Of a stretch of DNA of 31,616 nt, positions 16,182 to 21,839 are shown one piece after another (within the stretch, counting starts at the first letter, position 1; each line of letters opens with the position of its first letter). Location: positions 1-31,616 of the IMG/VR virus record IMGVR_UViG_3300003690_000048; one strand, 5' to 3'. The notes under the pieces were generated by a model. The model saw only the letters and a program-made list of their open reading frames with translations, ran no database searches and was not told the DNA's origin. Both the position numbers and the translations under genes were made by a program. Source of the DNA: a virus.

Positions 16182-16210
16182 TTGACACATGTATGGTACT
16201 TTAGTACCAT
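16182..16210 (+). promoter_or_regulatory. Promoter with overlapping palindromic operator
   Basis: TTGACA (16182-16187) is a perfect -35 box. A 17-nt spacer leads to taccat (16205-16210) as a weaker -10. A perfect inverted repeat, atggtact-tt-agtaccat (16193-16210), covers the spacer and the -10, so a dimeric repressor bound there would block RNA polymerase. It lies 47 nt before the ATG at 16257 and just after the late terminator, as expected for the main early or accessory promoter. The cognate repressor is not obvious; the HTH protein at 20892 is one candidate. Confidence 0.65.
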
Positions 16211-16227
16211 GTCCCTATCAGGGTTGT

Positions 16228-16256
16228 GACCTACCACAGACGAGAAGGAGACGAGG
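16228..16256 (+). promoter_or_regulatory. Leader copy 1 (gacctacca ... ggaga) before the 16257 gene
   Basis: gacctacca at 16228-16236 is followed by agacgagaaggagacgagg and the ATG. The same layout recurs at 16575 before the GHKL gene, with the same distance to the start codon to within 1 nt. It contains the ribosome site (aaggag) and probably acts as a shared translational or RNA-binding leader. Confidence 0.5.
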
Positions 16257-16499
16257 ATGAAGTGGAACTACAAGAAGGTTAATGAGCATCAGAAATTCCT
16301 TCCAGACAACTTTGGCCCTATCGCATACATGCTCTGTGAGCAGCTGGTAGGCCAGTCAGATGATGACGTCAAGGTCTGTGAAGAGGTTGCTGCTATTGAA
16401 GTTGATGCTCCAAGTGGCAAGAGTTCAATGTACTGCAAGACCCATGCTAATGAGAGACTCCTTGGACTGCCACCAATGTTCTCTCAGGCCACTTCTTAG
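16257..16499 (+). CDS. Small protein, first gene of the CpG-poor cassette
   Basis: 80 residues, not recognised. It begins KWNYKKVNEHQKFLPDNFGP, with a central acidic part (VGQSDDDVKVCEEVAAIEVD) and a C-terminal MYCKTHANERLLGLPP. Three Cys and several His could bind metal. Ribosome site gaaggag precedes ATG 16257. It is the first gene after the operator-bearing promoter and shares a repeated leader with the GHKL-zincin gene, so the two are probably co-regulated partners. CpG is almost absent from its second half. Confidence 0.6.
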   Translation: MKWNYKKVNEHQKFLPDNFGPIAYMLCEQLVGQSDDDVKVCEEVAAIEVDAPSGKSSMYCKTHANERLLGLPPMFSQATS

Positions 16500-16511
16500 T
16501 TGGCACTCACT

Positions 16512-16561
16512 AGAGCCACCAACTCACAAGGTTGATGGCTCTGTTGGTCTGTCAACAGACC
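16512..16561 (+). promoter_or_regulatory. Two hairpins between cassette genes
   Basis: agagccaccaac (16512-16523) pairs with gttgatggctct (16531-16542) with one mismatch. ggtctgt (16546-16552) pairs perfectly with acagacc (16555-16561). The first hairpin shares its gagccaccaa arm with the hairpin after the GHKL gene at 18191. No T-run follows, so these may be attenuators or RNA processing sites rather than full terminators. Confidence 0.5.
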
Positions 16562-16574
16562 TTAATAGGGTGAT

Positions 16575-16604
16575 GACCTACCATCAAGAGAGAAGGAGAA
16601 GAGG
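16575..16604 (+). promoter_or_regulatory. Leader copy 2 before the GHKL-zincin gene
   Basis: gacctacca (16575-16583) followed by tcaagagagaaggagaagagg and ATG. It is a diverged copy of the 16228 leader, with the same order of elements and nearly the same spacing. A duplicated leader in front of both genes points to a common control or a shared modular origin. Confidence 0.5.
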
Positions 16605-18110
16605 ATGAAGGCAAGGTTTGAAGTAAGTACAGAAGGGATGAAGGGATTGCATGATGGAAGGCCTCTCTGGTCTTTGGTAAAGGAGTTGGTTGCCAATGCA
16701 TGGGATGAGGAGACCACCATATGCAAGGTGACCATCAAGGGTGAGGAAGACGTTTATGCTGATGGAGTGGTCAAGAGCATCATCAAGGTGGCTGTTGAGG
16801 ATGATGGTGCTGGCTTCAAGGACATTGCTGATGCCTTCACCTTGATGGCTCCCACATCCAAGAGGCAAGAGGTAGGGGTCAGGGGAAGATTCAACATAGG
16901 AGAGAAGGAAATCCTCTCAGTGGCTCTTGAAGGCAAGGTTGAGACTGTTGGCACTACCATTGATTTTCCAAGAGAGGGTGGCAGAGTGGTCACCAAGAAC
17001 AAGAGGAAGAAGGGGACCATAGTCTCAGCCATTGTTGAGAGGCCACTCAGTGAGGTTGGAGAGACTGAGAAGGCTCTTGGTGAGTTCCTGCCACCAAGCC
17101 ATATCACCTACTCCATCAATGGCAAGGTGGTTGAGCCAAGGAAGAAGGTGGGAGTGGCTGAGGGCATTCTTCACACAGTGCTGGCAACTGGTATTGGTCA
17201 GCCTCTCAGGTACTCCTACAGGAAGACCAAGATAGACATCTATGAGCCTCACAATGGAGAAGGCCATATCTATGAGATGGGCATCACCATTCAGCCCCTT
17301 GATATGCCTTATGACGTAGATGTCCAGCAGAAGGTTCCCATGCCCCCAAACAGGGACACAGTGACAGCAAGATACCTCCAAGATGTCTATTCCCATGTCC
17401 TCTCAGTGGTGGCTGATGGCCTTGACCAGTCAGAAGCATCAGAGAGTTGGGTTCAGATGGCAGTTGAGGATGAGGACACCCCTGATGATGTGGTTGAGCA
17501 GGTCATGAAGGCCAAACTGGGAGAGAATGCAGTCCTCTGGTCAAATGATGTTCAAGCCAATGAGATGGCTCACGCCTCTGGCATGGACTTGATTAAGCCA
17601 AGGACTCTCTCAAAGGTTGAGAGGGAGAGGTTCAAGGCTGTTGGCCTACTCACTGCCAAGGATGGGTATGGGGTCATGACTGGTGACAGAGGTGAACTGA
17701 AGGTCTTGGATGGTAAGAACATCACTCTTGAGATGCACCTTGTGGGGGACTATGCTGAGTGGCTCTGTGAGCAACTCCTTGGCTTCAGATGCACAATCAG
17801 ATTCATCAGGATGAAGGGACTGTCAGGAGAGCATCAGAGGCTGGCTCAGTATGGTCACAGGACTCTAGACTTCGTGGTGGACAATCTGGGGGAGGACTGG
17901 TTCAAGATGGAGAATGACTCTCCTTCATGGGAACAGACCTCTCTCATCCTCCATGAGTTGGCTCATGAGGGAGAGGTTGACCACCTCCCCCATACTGGTG
18001 ATTACGTCCATAGGATTGCAGACCTTGGAGCCAGAGCCACCCACCTTGCCATCAGCAAGGGTTGGTGGACTGGCGCTAGCCCTTGCACTCTGCCACAGAT
18101 AAGTAGCTAG
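16605..18110 (+). CDS. GHKL (HSP90-like) ATPase fused to a C-terminal HExxH zincin
   Basis: 501 residues. N-terminal GHKL ATP-binding fold: N-box LVKELVANAWDE (E27, N31), G1 motif EDDGAG (D66-G70), G2-like GVRGRFNIGEKE (about 91-101) and GTTI near 116. The middle, residues 150-330, is a probable transducer-like domain. The end carries SLILHELAHEGEVDHLPHTG (H450, E451, H454, with H460, H463 and H469 near). This fits a SprT/WLM-type zincin in which HExxH is followed by H-x3-F/Y and a helix. Phage GHKL proteins are sometimes called rIIA-like; the metalloprotease end suggests ATP-controlled proteolysis. CpG is nearly absent in this gene. Start has a strong agaaggag site. The motifs are clear; the function is inferred. 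Confidence 0.75.
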   Translation: MKARFEVSTEGMKGLHDGRPLWSLVKELVANAWDEETTICKVTIKGEEDVYADGVVKSIIKVAVEDDGAGFKDIADAFTLMAPTSKRQEVGVRGRFNIGEKEILSVALEGKVETVGTTIDFPREGGRVVTKNKRKKGTIVSAIVERPLSEVGETEKALGEFLPPSHITYSINGKVVEPRKKVGVAEGILHTVLATGIGQPLRYSYRKTKIDIYEPHNGEGHIYEMGITIQPLDMPYDVDVQQKVPMPPNRDTVTARYLQDVYSHVLSVVADGLDQSEASESWVQMAVEDEDTPDDVVEQVMKAKLGENAVLWSNDVQANEMAHASGMDLIKPRTLSKVERERFKAVGLLTAKDGYGVMTGDRGELKVLDGKNITLEMHLVGDYAEWLCEQLLGFRCTIRFIRMKGLSGEHQRLAQYGHRTLDFVVDNLGEDWFKMENDSPSWEQTSLILHELAHEGEVDHLPHTGDYVHRIADLGARATHLAISKGWWTGASPCTLPQISS

Positions 18111-18187
18111 ACCAACCAAACAAGTAGAGAGGAGAGCCTATATCAGAGACTGATTTCAGTTGTGACTTACATAGTCTCAGAGACCAT

Positions 18188-18237
18188 CTTGAGCCACCAA
18201 GATTGATTGGTGGCTCAGTTGGTTTTGGTGGCTCAAG
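18188..18237 (+). promoter_or_regulatory. Mutually exclusive hairpins after the GHKL gene
   Basis: The arm cttgagccaccaa (18188-18200) can pair with either of two targets. One is ttggtggctc (18207-18216), a 10-bp stem with a 6-nt loop. The other is ttggtggctcaag (18225-18237), a perfect 13-bp stem. The two right arms are direct repeats of ttggtggctca. Only one hairpin can form at a time, as in attenuators or antiterminators. No T-run is present. It lies in the gap between the CpG-poor cassette and the next gene. Confidence 0.6.
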
Positions 18238-18267
18238 ATAGCCTCTGAGAGAGGAAGGAGAGACCTT

Positions 18268-18498
18268 ATGGATAGGAAGGTGGTGTCTTGCCCAGTGGAA
18301 GGGGCATGGCTGGTCAACGAGGGCGCCCCTGCTTTCGGCAAGACCTTGGCTTCTGGTGTTGCTGTCTATTTCCACTGGGGGAGAGGTGGATGGTGGGAGT
18401 GTGAGAGGTGCGGGGCTTTCGTCAACAATATGAGAGCGCCCTGTGAGCATGTCAGGGCAGTCGAATCCTATGAGGTGAAAAAGGCAGACTCATGGTGA
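18268..18498 (+). CDS. Small zinc-binding protein (SWIM-like pattern)
   Basis: 76 residues. WECERCGAFVNNMRAPCEHV gives C-x2-C...C-x-H, the spacing of SWIM-type zinc fingers, which bind DNA or protein. The N-terminal half (SCPVEGAWLVNEGAPAFGKT) has no recognised motif. Strong ribosome site (gaaggaga) before ATG 18268. CpG content is normal again here, so the gene is outside the depleted cassette. The stop overlaps the next ATG. Confidence 0.6.
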   Translation: MDRKVVSCPVEGAWLVNEGAPAFGKTLASGVAVYFHWGRGGWWECERCGAFVNNMRAPCEHVRAVESYEVKKADSW

Positions 18499-19313
18499 GG
18501 GATGAGTTCGTGGCGGACCTTGAACATCTCCAGACAATGATGGAGAACCCGGAGCCTCTGGACCCAGAACTGCAAGACTGTCTGGACAGAGAGGTTGAGG
18601 GGATGCTGAAGCACCATCTGGTAACTATGCCTTATTTCAGCACAGTCCACGCATCCATCGCCAATGAGCAACTCAGAGCCAAGAAGGAGATGCTGGCGAA
18701 GGCGGATGCGGAGAGGGATTGGTCACAGGCCATCATGCTACATGAGCGCCATGCGAGGCTCCTGGCCTTCGTTGAGAGGGCTATCAACATGGAACCCAAA
18801 GATTACTGGCATCTGTTGGGGAGTGTCTGGATTGACGCAGAGTTCCCGTCGACGGACCGGTCCCTTTGGCTCGAGTTGTTCAAGGCTCCACGTAATGAGC
18901 GTGAGCATCTGATGTCAGAAGAGGAGAGAACCGCACTTGCTGCGATGCCACAGGAACTGGTCATCTACAGAGGAACAAATGGCTCATATGCGAGTCTTCA
19001 GGGGATGAGCTGGACCCTGTCGAGGAAGACTGCCGAGTGGTTCATGCGGAGATATAGCCGCCAATACCGCGACGGGCTAGTTGCAGAATGTGAGACTTGC
19101 GGGTGGCTGCAAGCACACCCTGAGCCACCTACAGCGGGGCTAAATGAGACTATGATGGACCGCCATCAGAGGCGCACTCACCTGAATGTTCCACTCATCG
19201 GGATGGGTAAGTGTGCGAAGTCCAAGGTCCTGGCCTACTTCACCGAAAGGGGCGAGGATGAGATAGTCATCGACCCCAAGGATATCAGGGACATCAGGGA
19301 GACTCGGTTGTGA
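18492..19313 (+). CDS. Putative ADP-ribosyltransferase-like protein with zinc-finger insert
   Basis: 273 residues. Residues 1-150 are mostly helical. From 156 the order LVIYRGTNG (R160), GMSWTLSRKTAEWFMRRY (S173), KVLAYFTERGEDEIVI (E255, E257) matches the R-S-E pattern of ADP-ribosyltransferases. This YRG / SWT / AYF-RGE-E combination recurs in uncharacterised phage proteins. Between S and E lies an insert with CETCGW (C200, C203) and DRHQRRTH (H225, H230), which looks like a C2H2-type zinc finger. A role in modifying a host or phage target is inferred; no target is evident. It is coupled to the methyltransferase by GTGA overlap. Confidence is fair for the fold and low for the activity. Confidence 0.55.
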   Translation: MVRDEFVADLEHLQTMMENPEPLDPELQDCLDREVEGMLKHHLVTMPYFSTVHASIANEQLRAKKEMLAKADAERDWSQAIMLHERHARLLAFVERAINMEPKDYWHLLGSVWIDAEFPSTDRSLWLELFKAPRNEREHLMSEEERTALAAMPQELVIYRGTNGSYASLQGMSWTLSRKTAEWFMRRYSRQYRDGLVAECETCGWLQAHPEPPTAGLNETMMDRHQRRTHLNVPLIGMGKCAKSKVLAYFTERGEDEIVIDPKDIRDIRETRL

Positions 19314-20695
19314 GCCAAGGAGTAGACAGCCATGTGGGTACACGTCCCGAAGAGTATACATCCATCTCCCTCTGTAGCGGATATGGGGGCATTGAAATTG
19401 CCCTCCGACAAGCTATCAGAACTCGAACGCTTTGCTATGTGGAAATCGGAGTCGAGGTCTGCGAAATCCTGGTCAACCTTATGGAACAAGAACTCATCGA
19501 TGAGGCGCCTATCTGGACTGACCTCACCAACTTCCCTGTTGACCTCTTCCGTGACCGCGTGGACATCGTCCAGGGCGGCTTCCCTTGTCAGCCATTTTCA
19601 GTTGCAGGACTCCAGAAGGGGACAGAAGACCCCAGAAATCTCTGGCCCTCAGTCAGTAGGGTCATACGAGGCATTAGGCCATCAGTCGTCTTTCTTGAAA
19701 ATGTCCCTGGAATCCTCCCCTACTACTTCGAGACCATCCGGCCCGAACTGGTCCAGATGGGTTATGTGGTTACGGAGGGTCTATTCTCAGCGGGAGTCGA
19801 TGGCGGCGCTCCGCAGAGACGCCAGAGGCTCTTCATCCTGGCCTACTCCGAGGGGACGAGACTACAAAGGCGAGGGATACCACGACACCTTACCGACTAC
19901 CTCGATGAACTGGCCCTCTTCTCAGACAATGGACACCTTGGCTCCCCGATCGGAAGAGGCCAACCAGGAGAGGTTCACGACGGGGGCGAGGAGGGGGAGA
20001 ACGGCGCCGGACAACCTGAGAGAGTTCGTTCAGCCAGAGATGCATCCCAGCAAGTGGCCCACACCGAGGGCAGGGATGTCGGTAAGCCCATCATCCAAGG
20101 AAGCGATGGAAGAGAAGCCGGGGTTCCTTCGGCTGGAGAGGGAGACGGATGCTTTTGCAGAGAGGATGGAGAAAGCACAGGGTTGGCCGACACCGAATGC
20201 GGGGCCACAGAACGATGCGGATACGAAATGGAAGGAACGCCGCCAGCGAATCAAGGAACGGGGCATCAACGGCAACGGATTCGGCCTGACACTGGGGATG
20301 GCGGCGACGAACTGGCCCACGCCTTCATCAGCAATGACAGCCGGATATTCAGAGAAGGAGAACTGTGTGAGTCACACGAAGGCGGGTCACGTTGGGAACG
20401 AAATGCTCAGACAGGCAGTAGACAACCTACCGAACTCCCACTCTTCCCGCCTGGACCCAATGACGCAAGAGGATGGGAGTGGGTCCTCTCAAGATGGCCC
20501 CAGCTCAGTCCAACCTACTGCAAGGAAGGACACGACGTGCAGCCCGACCTGTCGGCGGCTCCGAGTCGAGTTTGCGGAATGGCTGATGGGTCTATGTCCG
20601 GGGTGGACAAACGCCTCAGAGCCGTTGGGAATGGCGTCGTACCAATCACATGCGCTCTCGCTTTCCATACGCTTGGCAGAGGAAGGATTTTTTGA
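19310..20695 (+). CDS. DNA (cytosine-5) methyltransferase
   Basis: 461 residues from GTG 19310; GTG 19334 with a better ribosome site (aaggag) is an alternative start. Motif I ISLCSGYGGIEIAL (18-31), motif IV GGFPCQPFSVAG with catalytic C93, motif VI ENVPG (130), motif VIII GGAPQRRQRLFILA (165-178) and motif X KRLRAVGNGVVPITCA (434-449) are all present. So the enzyme should be active, methylating C5 of cytosine in an unknown site. Between VIII and X lies a long Gly/Glu-rich variable region (residues 180-380), with LADTE- and VAHTE-type repeats. These are exactly the overlapping-frame counterparts of WPTP repeats. Phage solo methyltransferases usually protect phage DNA from host restriction. 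Confidence 0.9.
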   Translation: MSQGVDSHVGTRPEEYTSISLCSGYGGIEIALRQAIRTRTLCYVEIGVEVCEILVNLMEQELIDEAPIWTDLTNFPVDLFRDRVDIVQGGFPCQPFSVAGLQKGTEDPRNLWPSVSRVIRGIRPSVVFLENVPGILPYYFETIRPELVQMGYVVTEGLFSAGVDGGAPQRRQRLFILAYSEGTRLQRRGIPRHLTDYLDELALFSDNGHLGSPIGRGQPGEVHDGGEEGENGAGQPERVRSARDASQQVAHTEGRDVGKPIIQGSDGREAGVPSAGEGDGCFCREDGESTGLADTECGATERCGYEMEGTPPANQGTGHQRQRIRPDTGDGGDELAHAFISNDSRIFREGELCESHEGGSRWERNAQTGSRQPTELPLFPPGPNDARGWEWVLSRWPQLSPTYCKEGHDVQPDLSAAPSRVCGMADGSMSGVDKRLRAVGNGVVPITCALAFHTLGRGRIF

Positions 20696-20714
20696 TGACA
20701 CTCCAATGGCCTGA
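19332..20714 (+). CDS. Overlapping-frame WPTP-repeat protein within the methyltransferase gene
   Basis: 460 codons open in the +1 frame over almost the whole methyltransferase gene. ATG 19332 has an ideal ribosome site (aaggag, 9 nt upstream) and overlaps the alternative methyltransferase start as ATGTG. The product resembles a known uncharacterised phage protein type: WVMWLRRVYSQRESMAALRR, SSSWPTPRGRDYKG, three more WPTP motifs (residues 242, 285, 328), GINGNGFGL, and FAEWLMGLCPGWTN near the end. That WLMG-GW ending occurs as the C-terminus of other phage cytosine methyltransferases. It may be a second expressed protein, a frameshift-accessible alternative C-terminus, or a relic. Recognition is from family pattern; expression is unproven. 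Confidence 0.45.
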   Translation: MWVHVPKSIHPSPSVADMGALKLPSDKLSELERFAMWKSESRSAKSWSTLWNKNSSMRRLSGLTSPTSLLTSSVTAWTSSRAASLVSHFQLQDSRRGQKTPEISGPQSVGSYEALGHQSSFLKMSLESSPTTSRPSGPNWSRWVMWLRRVYSQRESMAALRRDARGSSSWPTPRGRDYKGEGYHDTLPTTSMNWPSSQTMDTLAPRSEEANQERFTTGARRGRTAPDNLREFVQPEMHPSKWPTPRAGMSVSPSSKEAMEEKPGFLRLERETDAFAERMEKAQGWPTPNAGPQNDADTKWKERRQRIKERGINGNGFGLTLGMAATNWPTPSSAMTAGYSEKENCVSHTKAGHVGNEMLRQAVDNLPNSHSSRLDPMTQEDGSGSSQDGPSSVQPTARKDTTCSPTCRRLRVEFAEWLMGLCPGWTNASEPLGMASYQSHALSLSIRLAEEGFFDDTPMA

Positions 20715-20892
20715 AGAAGTGGTCCTCTGGAAGGGACACAGGGAGGGGCAAGCACAGAAGAAGAGCCGTCGGAAGAAGCAGAGAGGCAAGCGCAACGGCC
20801 AGCAGGTCAGGCTGGAGAGAAGTGCTGCTGCCGACTATGCGGCGATGGTCGACTATATGAAGGTAATCAGACAGAAGGGAGGTGATGCCTGA
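20695..20892 (+). CDS. Small basic protein
   Basis: 65 residues from ATG 20695 (tgATGa overlap with the methyltransferase stop; ribosome site aggaagga at 20680). The product starts MTLQWPEEVVLWKGHREG. A very basic stretch (KKSRRKKQRGKRNGQQVR) follows, then a helix (ADYAAMVDYMKVIRQKG). The basic stretch suggests nucleic-acid binding. No family recognised. A longer in-frame start at 20650 lies inside the methyltransferase gene and is less likely. Confidence 0.6.
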   Translation: MTLQWPEEVVLWKGHREGQAQKKSRRKKQRGKRNGQQVRLERSAAADYAAMVDYMKVIRQKGGDA

Positions 20893-21116
20893 TGCCGTTC
20901 GGTAAATGGGGGACGGTTCAAGAAGCAGCTGACCATTTCCACTTGAGCCGCCAACGGATACATGAGCTCAGGAAGAAGGGAGTCCTCGGTGAGTGCGTCC
21001 GAATGGATTTCCCTGGCGGTGCAGCATGGATGATTCCGTACCCATTCGATAGGGAGGAACTACCTGTCGGGAGACCTAAAAAGAAGGAGCGAGGACCATG
21101 CGAATCAAGACACTAG
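20892..21116 (+). CDS. Small winged/helix-turn-helix DNA-binding protein
   Basis: 74 residues. GTVQEAADHFHLSRQRIHEL is a MerR/excisionase-type helix-turn-helix (T-x-EAA-x-x-x-x-S-R-x-x-I-x-L), followed by RKKGVLGECVRM, a wing strand and AAWMIPYPFDRE, and a basic tail (GRPKKKERG). Such proteins act as excisionases, replication initiator helpers or repressors. With no integrase in the window, a regulatory role is more likely. Excellent ribosome site (gggaggtgat). It overlaps the next gene by 19 nt. Confidence 0.65.
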   Translation: MPFGKWGTVQEAADHFHLSRQRIHELRKKGVLGECVRMDFPGGAAWMIPYPFDREELPVGRPKKKERGPCESRH

Positions 21117-21607
21117 AAGAGGCAGTTGATTTTACCTTCGACGAACTCGTCGAAGAGCTGGAGTCGGTGCGGCTGAAGTTGAAGCACCTGGATGAGGCCC
21201 GGTGGATGCTGGAGCGCCGGGTCATCGAGCTGATGGAGGAGAGAGGGGCGACCGTAGCAGATACTGAGGGCTATATGGTCAAGGTGACCACCTCGGTCTC
21301 ATATGACTACACCATCCTGGCGAGGCTTCGGGAGATAACAGACCCGGAACTCCTCAAGGACTGTTATGAACCGGCAGGGGAGAAGCTGGTGAAGACTCCT
21401 GAGAAGTGGAACATGACGAAGGCCAAGAAGCTCCAGGCATTAGGAAATGAGTTTAGAGATATTGTCGATGATGCAAGGATTTCAGGGAGGCCGCGGCTGA
21501 GCATAGAGAATAAGGGCGAGCGACGCCACTCAGACCTTGACACGATTGACCACGACCATGACAGGGGCCTGAGAGGCCTCACAGACTCGTTTGAAAGGAG
21601 GAGGTGA
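21098..21607 (+). CDS. Coiled-coil early protein of unknown function
   Basis: 169 residues. Residues 1-50 are helical and charged (FDELVEELESVRLKLKHLDE, then RWMLERRVIELMEERGA). A middle domain has GYMVKVTTSVSYDYTILARL, and a C-terminal part starts KWNMTKAKKLQALGNEFRDI. The layout (charged helices followed by a small strand-rich domain with KCYEP-like DCYEPAGEKLV) is reminiscent of small phage proteins near recombination genes. I cannot name it. Coupled to the next gene by tgATGg. Confidence 0.55.
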   Translation: MRIKTLEEAVDFTFDELVEELESVRLKLKHLDEARWMLERRVIELMEERGATVADTEGYMVKVTTSVSYDYTILARLREITDPELLKDCYEPAGEKLVKTPEKWNMTKAKKLQALGNEFRDIVDDARISGRPRLSIENKGERRHSDLDTIDHDHDRGLRGLTDSFERRR

Positions 21608-21816
21608 TGGTTACGGTCATGCTAGTGGCAGAGGATACTGGAGAGGAGACGCCTTGTGGTGAGGTTGGGCCAGATGATGCCTGGTGGTCTGTGCCGCTCC
21701 CGCTATGCCCGTCCTGTCAGGGCATAGTGGTGTGGGCAGAGGCGGGTCAGGTGCCAGGAACCAGGAGATGCGCTGAGTGTAAGCGGTTCTACCGGCTGCG
21801 GACGAGAATGTCATAG
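21607..21816 (+). CDS. Zinc-ribbon protein
   Basis: 69 residues from ATG 21607 (ribosome site ggaggagg immediately upstream; the GTG at 21604 lies within that site). LCPSCQGIVVWAEAG and RRCAECKRFYRL form two C-x2-C knuckles separated by about 20 residues, a zinc ribbon. The N-terminal 30 residues are acidic (VAEDTGEETPCGEVGPDDAW). Probably binds nucleic acid or an RNA polymerase/replication partner; not assigned to a named family. Confidence 0.55.
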   Translation: MVTVMLVAEDTGEETPCGEVGPDDAWWSVPLPLCPSCQGIVVWAEAGQVPGTRRCAECKRFYRLRTRMS

Positions 21817-21839
21817 ATTAGCAAACAGGGAGGACTCAG

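Larger units (their letters stand above)
16381..18300. other. CpG desert
   Basis: I count six CpG dinucleotides in these 1,920 bases (at 16751, 17315, 17573, 17873, 18005 and 18074). For comparison, 22141-22200 alone has eight. The depletion includes both intergenic hairpins and ends sharply: 18301-18340 already has three. GpC remains common (ggct, tgcc, agcc), so this is not low GC. Arg is coded by agg/aga and NCG codons are missing. Confidence 0.9.

Noticed and set aside
15392-16237. 281-codon minus-strand open frame over the 15.4-16.2 kb region
   Set aside because: Arg/Pro/Gly-rich composition of a shadow frame, and it crosses the terminator and promoter; opposite to the direction of every other gene.
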